64,000 bases of DNA from Acidovorax sp. NCPPB 3576 (GTDB lineage: Bacteria; Pseudomonadota; Gammaproteobacteria; Burkholderiales; Burkholderiaceae_C): assembly GCF_028473605.1 (NCBI RefSeq), contig NZ_CP097267.1, positions 1,120,501 to 1,184,500 of the forward strand. The letters are read 5' to 3'. The position numbers were made by a program, and so were the translations under genes. The notes under the pieces were generated by a model. That model worked only from the letters and a program-made list of their open reading frames with translations. It did not search any database and was not told the origin of the DNA. The stretch's first letter is position 1. Each line of letters starts with the position of its first letter. Positions 28,756 through 36,364 of the stretch are shown in pieces.

Positions 28756-29511
28756 ATGACGGAAATAATAAAAATCCTGGATCATTTGAATCAGTTGCAC
28801 CCCTTGTCCTCCAAGGAAAAAAGAAGCACCTTTGAATCCCGAATGCTAAAGCTCTCCAACTTCATGATGGGGGTTGCATGCATTTTCTTCATTCTTCTTT
28901 TATTATTGGCCACCATGGCTTGGTTACTTCCAGAGATCAAGTCCCGAGTCGCGGTTCAAACAACGGCAGGTATTCTGTACATACTCTGTATGGCGCCGGT
29001 GTTTTCGGGTCTGCTGCTCCAAATGCTATCGGGTTTGCCATTAATAATTTCGTTCAAAAAAGAATTCGAGGCAATGCTACTATTGGATGCCAAGAACGAT
29101 TTGAAGCACGTCGAATCCTTGAAAGCCCATCCCCAGGAAATCCTAGTGCTGGCTCAGCAATGGAAAGGCATTCAAATCGAACGGATCAAAGCCAGACTGT
29201 CCCTGTTCTTCGGCTCTCCCGATAAAGCGGTGCTTTTTGCGGTCCTCGGGTTGGCATCCACAGTTTGGAAAGAGTTGACCCTTGCCAATCTTGAAAGCAA
29301 GCTCACCGATTTTGATCATTGGATCGCCTTCCCCATAGCCTGCGGCTTGGCCGCACTGGTGGGTATCGTCTTGGGCGGGATGGTGATGCGCAATTACCTG
29401 ACCACCTTGACTTACCACCACGACCTGCTGGCCATGGCGATCGCTTCCCTAAAAACCCGAGGAAGCACCATCACGGACGCCAACAGATGCTTGCCGGTTA
29501 TCGTCCCGTGA
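28756..29511 (+). CDS. Four-helix integral membrane protein of unknown function in the Rhs locus
   Basis: A 251-residue protein with hydrophobic segments near residues 35-58, 68-98, 155-171 and 187-211 and a charged loop (about 100-150) between the second and third. A GGAGG site lies 11 nt upstream of the ATG. It does not resemble a family I know. It sits between an immunity gene and the relic 5' end of another rhs gene, so it may be an immunity protein for a membrane-acting toxin that has been lost, or the upstream partner of the collapsed rhs gene. GC content is intermediate. Confidence 0.6.
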   Translation: MTEIIKILDHLNQLHPLSSKEKRSTFESRMLKLSNFMMGVACIFFILLLLLATMAWLLPEIKSRVAVQTTAGILYILCMAPVFSGLLLQMLSGLPLIISFKKEFEAMLLLDAKNDLKHVESLKAHPQEILVLAQQWKGIQIERIKARLSLFFGSPDKAVLFAVLGLASTVWKELTLANLESKLTDFDHWIAFPIACGLAALVGIVLGGMVMRNYLTTLTYHHDLLAMAIASLKTRGSTITDANRCLPVIVP

Positions 29512-29534
29512 CTCCGCGGCCTGCCCATGTGTGA

Positions 29535-31520
29535 ATGTCAACGACCGTAGGGCGATCCACGCGGCTGCGCTACAACGCGCCTAACCTGCCCACCGACATC
29601 ACCGACATCACCGACGCTCTGGGCCACGTTTGGAAGAACGCCTACGACGCCCTGGGCAACCGAATCGCCAGCGTGCTGCCCAGCGGCAAGAACGTGCAAT
29701 GGCTGTACTACGGCTCCGGGCGCCTGCACCAGATCCGGGTGGATGGCCACACGATCAGCGACATGGAGCGCGACGCGCTGCACCAGGAGATATCGCGCAC
29801 ACAAGGGGCGTTGACCAGCCGCTACGGCCTCGATCCCATGGGCCGGCTGGTGGCGCACAAAGTGAGCCGGGAAGCCGCCCTGAAAACGCTGCCCGGCGCG
29901 GCCACGGAAGCGTCGCTGCGGGACCGGGACCCACCATCCGCCATGTCCGGCCCACCGGGCCTGTCCGACCTGCTGGCCCGCCTGCCGCACCTTCCTTCCG
30001 GCCATCGCATCGCGCGGCACTACCAGTACGACCGGGGCGGCAACCTCACGGCCACGCAGGACAGCCTGCGGGGGGCCAGCGAATACCGTTACGACGCGCT
30101 GGGCCGCATCCTGTCGGCGCACAAGGGCACGCGAAGCACGGCGCAGGGCACGCAGCAGGGGGAAGAGCGCGAGCAATTCACGTTCGACCCGGCCGGCAAC
30201 CTGCTCAACCCGAACCGGGGCGGCGAGCAAAGCGCCGGCGGCGTGAGCCACGAGCGGGAAAAAGTGCCCACCAACCGCCTCACCGTGTACCAGGACCTGC
30301 GGTTCACCTACGACCTGCATGGCAACGTCGTGCAGCGGTTGGTGGGCTGGCACACGGTGCAAAACTTCCGCTACAGCGCGGAGCACCAGATCGTGGAGGC
30401 CGCCGTCACGCGCTACCGGGAGCGTCCCGCGCTGCAATCGGTGCCTGCTGCCGGCCATGGCCAAACCGAGCCTGCTGCCACCGTGCAGACCACGCGCTAC
30501 CGATACGACGCGCTGGGCCGGCGCATCGACAAGACAGACGCCTTCGGCAAGACCCGGTTCGTCTATGACGGCGACCTGCTTGCCGGGGAGATGCGGGGCA
30601 GCAAAGTCAGCGAATACCTGTACGAGCCGGACAGCTTCGTGCCGCTGGCCAAGCTGGAGTCAGAGGCGAAGCAGGCTACAGCGCAAGAAGTACTATGGCA
30701 TATTGCTACAAAAGATGTAGCAAATGAGAAAGCCGAAGACAAAGACTTCGCCATCTACTACTACCAGTGCGACCAGATCGGAGCGCCGCAGGAGTTGACG
30801 GACGAGGCGGGGCGGATCGTGTGGGCGGCCAGCTACAAGGTGTGGGGGGAGGCGCAGGCGCTGCAGATGCTTCGCACGGGCACCGATGGGGAGGCGGCGG
30901 TCTTCACGGCCAATGAAAGACCGCTGGCGCTGGCGACCCAGGGACAAACGCAGGCGCTGAATCTGGTGGAGCAACCGCTCCGGTTCCAGGGGCAGTACTT
31001 CGATGGGGAAACGGGGCTGCATTCCAACCGCTTCCGGTATTACGATCCGGTGACGGGGCGGTTTGTGCATCAGGACCCGATTGGGTTGTTCGGGGGGACT
31101 AATTTTTTTGCTTACGCTCCAAATGCCAGCGGATGGTTCGACCCTTTCGGACTCGCGAAACGTAGTGGGCCTGGTATCAGAGAAAAGCTCTATCCATCGC
31201 GGGTTAGAAAAGGGACTAGAAAAGAGTTGGAGGAAAAGCAAAAAGGCTCAGATGGAAATATTGCTTGTGCAATATGTAGTTGTCAGCTAGGTCCTGGTAA
31301 TGCTTCTGTTCAGCACTCTCCTCCTTTGGTCGAAACTCATAATGCTTTAGGATTTAATACGGACCAAGCAGGCAGAAATGATTTATGTAACTCGACTGCT
31401 GACAGTTTGGCGTGTCTGCCGTTTCAAAAGGCGGTACGAATGAGTCATGCGCAACAATATAGAACGGATACGGGGCCTAAATCCAAGCCACGAAAATCAA
31501 GGCGTAAAGATGGATGTTAA
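29535..31520 (+). CDS. Collapsed chimeric Rhs protein with HNH-like zinc-finger nuclease tip
   Basis: An open frame of 661 codons made from three rhs pieces: a relic of the gene start (29537-29561 matches 21158-21182), about 85 bp from the middle of the core (matching 23106-23195), and the core end from 29639. It lacks the PAAR domain and most YD repeats, so it cannot form a full shell. The tip after SGWFDPFGL (about 120 residues) contains CAIC, then VQHSPPLVETHN and a C-terminal Lys/Arg-rich tail, like an HNH-type nuclease with Cys-x2-Cys zinc ligands. The start ATG lacks a clear ribosome site; expression may need recombination with the intact gene. Confidence 0.78.
   Translation: MSTTVGRSTRLRYNAPNLPTDITDITDALGHVWKNAYDALGNRIASVLPSGKNVQWLYYGSGRLHQIRVDGHTISDMERDALHQEISRTQGALTSRYGLDPMGRLVAHKVSREAALKTLPGAATEASLRDRDPPSAMSGPPGLSDLLARLPHLPSGHRIARHYQYDRGGNLTATQDSLRGASEYRYDALGRILSAHKGTRSTAQGTQQGEEREQFTFDPAGNLLNPNRGGEQSAGGVSHEREKVPTNRLTVYQDLRFTYDLHGNVVQRLVGWHTVQNFRYSAEHQIVEAAVTRYRERPALQSVPAAGHGQTEPAATVQTTRYRYDALGRRIDKTDAFGKTRFVYDGDLLAGEMRGSKVSEYLYEPDSFVPLAKLESEAKQATAQEVLWHIATKDVANEKAEDKDFAIYYYQCDQIGAPQELTDEAGRIVWAASYKVWGEAQALQMLRTGTDGEAAVFTANERPLALATQGQTQALNLVEQPLRFQGQYFDGETGLHSNRFRYYDPVTGRFVHQDPIGLFGGTNFFAYAPNASGWFDPFGLAKRSGPGIREKLYPSRVRKGTRKELEEKQKGSDGNIACAICSCQLGPGNASVQHSPPLVETHNALGFNTDQAGRNDLCNSTADSLACLPFQKAVRMSHAQQYRTDTGPKSKPRKSRRKDGC
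29639..31030 (+). repeat. Rhs core repeat, copy 3
   Basis: About 1.4 kb nearly identical to 24091-25494. Small differences cluster near the embedded palindromic element and just before the variable tip. Confidence 0.9.
30689..30726 (+). repeat. Dispersed palindromic element, copy D, translated inside the chimeric rhs
   Basis: The copy reads ACTATGGCATATTGCTAC with a GTAGCAA arm and encodes VLWHIATKDVANE. It keeps the pairing arms better than copy C. Confidence 0.75.
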
Positions 31521-32127
31521 TTTTGGTATGGAATGGTTTTCTCGAGATGAAAAATTTTCCTTCGACGTAAGGCGAAGCATAATTTTAGGACACTATATGC
31601 ATGAATGGGGAATGCCCGAGCATAGAGTCATAACTGTAAAGGCATCAAGAAAAATCCATGTGGAAATTTATTATTTTCCGGCGGGGAAGAATTCCAAGGT
31701 ATCGAGATTCGCAACTGTAGGTTTATCGATGGCACGCCGCCCATCTGGTGCCCTTGTGTCCGCTGAATGGATGCTTGCTCTTACATCAGATCTGGGGGGA
31801 GAGTCTTCCGATAGAGTTTTTAGCTATGTGGTTGATTTGATTGCCCATCATATAGAAAATGCAGCAAGCTCAACTCCCCCAATTGTCATGGCAGAAAGTG
31901 AAATAGCGCCAGCTAAGTGGAGCTCGAAAGCGTTGCTGATCGATGAGTTGCGCGGTGAAAGTGAGTCGCTGGAAGGCATTGCGGTGGGTTCCGAATCAGT
32001 GCCTGTTCTGTGGGTCATTCCGATCAATAGCCGAGAAGTTGATATTATTAATCGCGAAGGCGTTGAGAAATTTGATGAAATTATTGAGAAATCCATTTAT
32101 TCCATTGTTGATCCTCAGAGAATTTGA
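31510..32127 (+). CDS. Probable immunity protein for the HNH-tipped Rhs module (SUFU-like)
   Basis: A 205-residue protein that overlaps the end of the toxin module by 11 bp. The run ATVGLSMARRPSGALVSAEWMLAL, then FSYVVDLIAHHIENA and LWVIPINSREVDIINREGVEKFDEII resembles the SUFU-domain immunity superfamily (leu-trp-val-x-Pro strand followed by E-x-G-x-x-x-F). The start at 31510 was chosen as the first Met near the toxin stop; Met at 31531 is an alternative. AT-rich like its toxin partner. Confidence 0.68.
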   Translation: MDVNFGMEWFSRDEKFSFDVRRSIILGHYMHEWGMPEHRVITVKASRKIHVEIYYFPAGKNSKVSRFATVGLSMARRPSGALVSAEWMLALTSDLGGESSDRVFSYVVDLIAHHIENAASSTPPIVMAESEIAPAKWSSKALLIDELRGESESLEGIAVGSESVPVLWVIPINSREVDIINREGVEKFDEIIEKSIYSIVDPQRI

Positions 32128-32217
32128 TCGATTATTAATTGTTGTATTCCATGGAGACCTTTAACACTACTGAGCAGTTGGAGGTTTGCAAAATTATGAA
32201 GGGGACGCCCGCAGCAA

Positions 32218-32455
32218 CCTGGCAATATGAACCACGCGGCCTGTCCGTTGCCATCGAGGATGCACACGGCAAAACCCGGCATCTGCAATGGGACGCCGCA
32301 GGCCAGTTGGTGACGAATACCGCTACGACGCGCTGGGGCGGCGCATCGACAAGACGGACGCCTTCGGCAAGACGCGGTTCGTGTATGACGGCCATCTGCT
32401 GGCGGGGAGATGCGGGGCAGTCAGGTCAGCGAGTATCTGTACGAACCTGAGAAAA
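32218..32455 (+). pseudogene. Broken rhs fragment
   Basis: The first 100 bp match the middle of the full rhs core (around 23240-23335), then jump directly to the sequence around 24948-25085. A single G is missing in the GCGGGGAGATG stretch relative to the intact gene, shifting the frame. No toxin tip follows. It is a remnant of a third displaced module whose tip was replaced or lost, leaving the immunity-like gene behind it. Confidence 0.85.
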
Positions 32456-32515
32456 GGAGTTTTTAATCTATGGTCGCCGGCGGTGAATCGAATTATTTAT
32501 TGAGTGAGTGCTGCA

Positions 32516-32878
32516 ATGGAAGGTGCTATCGATAATGAACAAGCTGCGATGTGTGAAAAGTACAATTGCAGCCCGTTGGCATTCAAACCGGCCTTGCATG
32601 TCGGGGTCCATCTTGCTTCTTTGAACCAGCAACCGATCTATGGCGTTCGAATTCGGCCAACGATTGATGCATCAGGATGGTATTTCTGGGGAGGCGAATA
32701 TTCTGATGATGATGACTTCTTTCAGCCCGTGCATGGTTCTCATGTCTTGGATAGACTGCCAGAATTGGGTAAATATCTTGCCTTACCCCCTGGGTATAAA
32801 TTCATTGTGGACGATGAAGGCTACGAGGATGTCTGGTATGACCCGTCTGTATTTGTGCGCGCTGGCCAGGAGCCGTAA
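32516..32878 (+). CDS. Orphan immunity protein, Imm33/DUF2185-like
   Basis: A 120-residue protein with the pattern GVRIRPTIDASGWYFWGGEYSDDDDFFQPVH followed by LPELGKYLALPPGYKFIVDDEGYEDVWYDPS. This matches the Imm33 (DUF2185) family: an SGW-x-FW-GE segment, an acidic cluster and a Pro-Pro-Gly-x-x-F strand. GTG at 32504 is an alternative start four codons upstream. It follows a broken rhs fragment rather than an intact toxin, so it is probably an orphan that protects against related strains. Confidence 0.7.
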   Translation: MEGAIDNEQAAMCEKYNCSPLAFKPALHVGVHLASLNQQPIYGVRIRPTIDASGWYFWGGEYSDDDDFFQPVHGSHVLDRLPELGKYLALPPGYKFIVDDEGYEDVWYDPSVFVRAGQEP

Positions 32879-32903
32879 GGTCGGCATGTTGGAAGGCGTT
32901 TGA

Positions 32904-33779
32904 ATGGCGGCTGGACACCACTTTCCAGAAATAGAGTCCTTGGCAGCATGGGTGGCGCAAGATCTGAAGCGACAGGAATCTATTTGCGAAGAAATTCTGG
33001 AAAGGCTCCCTGATCGTTTTCAGCTGGCCGAGCCTTTTCATTCCATCGAGCCTCGAACGCAATCGAAAGTGGATATTCCGTGTTTCTATGACGAGGAATA
33101 CGAAACCCCCTTGAGCCTGGTCTTTGGCGGAGTTTTTGACTATGGCATGAGTGATGCACATAAAAAAGCAATTCAGGCTATTTGCTCTCCAGATGAATGG
33201 CAGATGCTGAAATCGTTGGTCGAAGGTCGAGCATCACCAGAGGAAAAAGCCATACGTCCATTTTTGATGAGTCGATTCCCGCTCTTTGAATGGGTGGCAG
33301 AAGAAAATATCGATTTGTCTGACGATTTGGAACGGCCTGATTTTTCGACGGAAGAGGGACCTTACCCCATCTATTTGTCAACCAGCGAGGCGGAAAAATT
33401 CTTGAGCAAAAGCGGCTACCGATTGCCGTGGGATCATGAATGGGAATATGTGGCAAAAGAGCTGCGGTCGAATGTTTTCATTTGTGGAGATCAATTGCCC
33501 CGGGGCGATCTTTCAAAAAATGTCTGCCTGACGTCTTTCGGGAGTGCTTCGAAGAATAAGAAAGCCTCCAATTTTTTTGGAATCGCAGGGCTCGGTTTGG
33601 CAGCGATGACCAAGGTGGAGGGCCGAAATGGCGTGATGGTGAGGGGCGGTGCTTCCGGTTTCTATCCATTCCAAGGCCCGGCGCAATGGGCGATGCTTTC
33701 TACGGAGCTGCAAATCCCCCTGCAAAATATGCCCGATTCTTTGGCGGGCATCAGGCTGTGCGCGGATATTCCGAATTAA
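32904..33779 (+). CDS. SUMF1/FGE-fold protein, possible immunity factor
   Basis: A 291-residue protein. The C-terminal half resembles the formylglycine-generating-enzyme (SUMF1) fold: YRLPWDHEWEYVAKEL matches the family RLPTEAEWEYAAR, GDQLPRGDL corresponds to the turn after it, and VMVRGGASGF plus SLAGIRLCAD match the RGGSW and GFR end motifs. The paired catalytic cysteines of true FGE are not visible, so enzymatic oxidation of a sulfatase is unlikely. The N-terminal 130 residues are acidic and unrecognised. A GGAAGG site lies 7 nt upstream. The position at the end of the immunity array suggests a protective role, which is inference. Confidence 0.65.
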   Translation: MAAGHHFPEIESLAAWVAQDLKRQESICEEILERLPDRFQLAEPFHSIEPRTQSKVDIPCFYDEEYETPLSLVFGGVFDYGMSDAHKKAIQAICSPDEWQMLKSLVEGRASPEEKAIRPFLMSRFPLFEWVAEENIDLSDDLERPDFSTEEGPYPIYLSTSEAEKFLSKSGYRLPWDHEWEYVAKELRSNVFICGDQLPRGDLSKNVCLTSFGSASKNKKASNFFGIAGLGLAAMTKVEGRNGVMVRGGASGFYPFQGPAQWAMLSTELQIPLQNMPDSLAGIRLCADIPN

Positions 33780-33830
33780 GTTGGAAAACTGCAGTTTGCC
33801 GGGGCGAGCGGATGCTGGGCCCTTTCGGAT

Positions 33831-33891
33831 TTCGGATAGCGTGCAAATGGTTCGCCTTTGCCCATGTCAAACATGAAGGCTTGGATAGGGT
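33831..33891 (+). promoter_or_regulatory. PIP-box promoter (HrpX/HrpB-type) upstream of the MGNACC gene
   Basis: TTCGG (33831-33835), 15 bases, TTCGC (33851-33855), then 30 bases and TAGGGT (33886-33891). This matches the plant-inducible-promoter consensus TTCGB-N15-TTCGB-N30-32-YANNNT exactly, and the ATG follows 25 bp later with GAGGA upstream. Such promoters drive type III secretion genes in Acidovorax, Xanthomonas and Ralstonia. Confidence 0.85.
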
Positions 33892-33916
33892 ATTCCCTTT
33901 GCTTTGAGGAATCGAA

Positions 33917-34531
33917 ATGGGAAACGCATGCTGCACGCCTTCGGCATCTGGCAGTGGCCGGATCAGCCGCCAGAACTCTTCCGCCGAATCGGTCCGGTCT
34001 TCGACTGAGGAGCCGCGGCGCAGCAGCACCCATGCCAATGCAGCCCAATTGCCTATCAGTCCCAGGCGCAGCGGTAGCAGCAGCCGTGAGGAAAACGGGC
34101 CTTTCAACCGCTTGCCTGGCGATTTGCAGCACCACATCGGCACCTTGCTGCCCAGGACGGGGCGTTCTGCGCTTCGGCAGGCTTCGCAAAGCCTCCATCA
34201 GGCGTTGCCTCGTGGCGAACGCGATGTCATGCATTCCATCGAGGGGGTTCATGCCTTGCTGGGTATCAATCCAGGCACGCCAAACGACGAAGTTTCATTG
34301 GCCATTGGCCGCGCTATCCACGCCGCACAAAACCATCCGGGATGGACCGACCGGGGCAGGCTGCTGGTGGCTGCGCGGCACGCGGTTCAACCCCTCGAAA
34401 ACCATCCTGACCGTGCGGAGTTGTTGCTGCAGATCGAGTCTGCGATCCAGAACAGCGGATTGAGCGCAGATCAATGGAGGCGCACCGATGCCGTCTTTGC
34501 CCAAATGGTCAACGCCAGGGCCAACGCGTAA
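33917..34531 (+). CDS. Candidate type III effector with lipidation-like N-terminus and F-box-like motif
   Basis: A 204-residue protein. It begins MGNACC: Gly2 plus Cys5/Cys6 is the pattern used by host N-myristoylation and palmitoylation. Residues 7-60 are disordered and rich in Ser and Arg, with no hydrophobic signal peptide, typical of type III secretion signals. Residues 63-97 read FNRLPGDLQHHIGTLL followed by ALRQASQSLHQAL, which fits the F-box pattern (LP-x-D/E-L, spaced Ile/Leu, then LR-x-x-S-x-x-L). The rest is helical (ALLGINPGTPNDEVSLAIGRAI). The promoter is a perfect PIP box. Together these suggest a plasma-membrane-targeted effector that may recruit host SKP1/ubiquitin ligase. This is a motif-based inference; no named family is assigned. 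Confidence 0.72.
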   Translation: MGNACCTPSASGSGRISRQNSSAESVRSSTEEPRRSSTHANAAQLPISPRRSGSSSREENGPFNRLPGDLQHHIGTLLPRTGRSALRQASQSLHQALPRGERDVMHSIEGVHALLGINPGTPNDEVSLAIGRAIHAAQNHPGWTDRGRLLVAARHAVQPLENHPDRAELLLQIESAIQNSGLSADQWRRTDAVFAQMVNARANA

Positions 34532-34606
34532 GCAGACGGGTTTCACTGGCCTGCGCAGAGCGATGCACATCGCTCCCTACGCTCGGGTCGGTGCTGCGCG
34601 GCCGCC

Positions 34607-35383
34607 TCACTCCCCTTGCGACCCCCGGTGCGCCCAGCCCGTGGTGTGCTTTTCCAGCACGCTGAACAGCTCGTACATCACCATCGCCATGGCGCCCACC
34701 ACCATCAGGCCGGCGAAGGCCAGGCCCATCTGCATGGAAGAGCCGGCCGAGATCAGCAGGTAGCCGATGCCCTCGTTGGCGGCGGTCATCTCCGAGACGG
34801 TGGTGCCCACGAAGGCGAGGGTGATCGCCACCTTGAGCGAGCCGTAGAAGTACGGCATGGAGCGCGGCAGGCCGACCTTGGTGAGCACGTCCCAGCGTTT
34901 GGCGCCCAGCACGCGCAGCACGTCTTCCAGCTCGGGCTCCAGCGTGGCCAGGCCCGTGGCGATGTTGACCATGATCGGAAAGAAGCTGATGAGGAAGGCC
35001 GTGAGGATGGCCGGTCCCACGCCGATGCCGAACCACACGACGAGGATGGGCACGAAGGCGGCCTTGGGCAGGGCGTTGAAGGCGGTCATCAGCGGATAGA
35101 CGGCGGCATACGCCAGCCGCGACGATCCGATGACGAAGCCCAGCAGCACCCCGACCACGATGGCGATGCCGAAGCCGGCCATGGTGACCCAGAAGGTGCG
35201 CCAGGCGTGGCCCGCGATGATCCACTTGAACTCGACGAACTGCGTCCAGATCGCCCAGGGGCTGGGGAAGATGAACTCCGACACCCCCAGGCCTGAGCAG
35301 ATCACCTGCCACAGCACCAGCACCGAGAACAGCAAAACCCAGGGCGACCAGCGCTCCACCCGTTTCTTGTGCAGCGCGTTCAT
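34607..35383 (-). CDS. ABC transporter permease, nitrate/sulfonate/thiamine-precursor type
   Basis: A 258-residue inner-membrane permease with about six helices and the EAA-loop region LEDVLRVLGAKRWDVLTKVGLPRSMPYFYGSLK. It belongs to the SsuC/TauC/ThiX-like group. The start at 35383 overlaps the stop of the ATPase gene by 4 bp. Together with the ATPase and binding protein it forms one importer. A long in-frame extension upstream overlaps the ATPase gene and is not coding. Confidence 0.9.
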   Translation of the reverse strand: MNALHKKRVERWSPWVLLFSVLVLWQVICSGLGVSEFIFPSPWAIWTQFVEFKWIIAGHAWRTFWVTMAGFGIAIVVGVLLGFVIGSSRLAYAAVYPLMTAFNALPKAAFVPILVVWFGIGVGPAILTAFLISFFPIMVNIATGLATLEPELEDVLRVLGAKRWDVLTKVGLPRSMPYFYGSLKVAITLAFVGTTVSEMTAANEGIGYLLISAGSSMQMGLAFAGLMVVGAMAMVMYELFSVLEKHTTGWAHRGSQGE

Positions 35384-36204
35384 TGCGTGATCTCCCCGCC
35401 GGTCTTTCGCAGGGCGCCGATGTGGCCGCGCAGCTCCAGCACGATGTCGGTGAATTCCTTGGTGTAGGTCAGTTCCAGCTCGCGCGGGCGCGGCAGTTCG
35501 ATGTCGCGGCGCACGATGAAGCGGCCCGGGCTCTTGCTCATCACGTACACGGTGTCGGCGAGGAAGACGCTCTCGCGCAGGTCGTGCGTGACGAGGATGA
35601 CGTTGAACTGCTGCTCGGCCTGCAGGTCGCGCAGGATGCACCACAGCTCCTCGCGCGTGAAGGCGTCGAGCGCGCCGAAGGGCTCGTCCAGCAGCAGCAT
35701 CTTGGGCTCGTGGATGAGGGCGCGGCAGATGCTGGCACGCTGCTGCATGCCGCCCGACAGCTGCCAGGGGAACTTGTCTTCATAGCCGGCCAGGCCCACC
35801 TTCTGCAGCAGGGCGCGCGCGCGGGCCTCGTATTCCTTGCGGCGGGCCTTGAACTGGCTGCGGTGCGGCTCGACGATCTCCAGCGGCAGCAGCACGTTGG
35901 CGACGGTGGTGCGCCAGGGCAGCAGCGAGGGCGCCTGGAAGGCCATGCCCGAGATCTTGAGCGGGCCGGTCACGGGCTGGCCGTCGATGCGGATCTTGCC
36001 CATCGACGGCATGCGCAGCCCGGTGGCCAGCTTCATGAAGGTGGACTTGCCGCAGCCCGAGGGGCCCACGATGGCGATGAACTCGCCGCGGCGCACCTGC
36101 AGGTCGATGGCTTCGACGGCAAAGTGGTTGGCGCGCAGCAACTCTTCGTTGTAGGCGAGCCAGACATCGCGAAAATCCACGAAATAGGAGTCGTCGGCCT
36201 GCAT
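35380..36204 (-). CDS. ABC transporter ATP-binding protein of the same importer
   Basis: A 274-residue ATPase with Walker A (VGPSGCGKST), Q-loop (FQAPSLLPWRT), ABC signature (QLSGGMQQRASICRAL), Walker B (LLLDEPFGALD) and the switch His (VTHDL). Its closest style is TauB/SsuB/ThiZ. The start at MQADD (36204) gives the usual short lead before the first strand. It lies 160 bp downstream of the substrate-binding gene with a palindromic element between, and overlaps the permease gene. Confidence 0.92.
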   Translation of the reverse strand: MQADDSYFVDFRDVWLAYNEELLRANHFAVEAIDLQVRRGEFIAIVGPSGCGKSTFMKLATGLRMPSMGKIRIDGQPVTGPLKISGMAFQAPSLLPWRTTVANVLLPLEIVEPHRSQFKARRKEYEARARALLQKVGLAGYEDKFPWQLSGGMQQRASICRALIHEPKMLLLDEPFGALDAFTREELWCILRDLQAEQQFNVILVTHDLRESVFLADTVYVMSKSPGRFIVRRDIELPRPRELELTYTKEFTDIVLELRGHIGALRKTGGEITQ

Positions 36205-36248
36205 GGGATGAAAGAGGGTTTTGAGTGAAAAGGGCCGCCAGCGCAATC

Positions 36249-36286
36249 AACACTACGGCATATTGCTATTGAATTTGTAGCAATTG
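36249..36286 (+). repeat. Dispersed palindromic element, copy E (in the ABC operon)
   Basis: Reads ACTACGGCATATTGCTAT with a GTAGCAATTG arm. It lies between the binding-protein and ATPase genes, where a hairpin in the transcript could lower expression of the distal genes relative to the binding protein. Confidence 0.75.
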
Positions 36287-36364
36287 CCGGATGGGGCCTG
36301 GCGGGCTCTGGACGGCGGACGGACCGGGGGCGGGCTCCCCGCCATGGGCCGGCCGCCCGTGCCG

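Noticed and set aside
35384..35644. N-terminal extension of the ABC permease
   Set aside because: It overlaps the ATPase gene in another frame and lacks any signal; the MNALHKKR start with ATGA overlap is typical.
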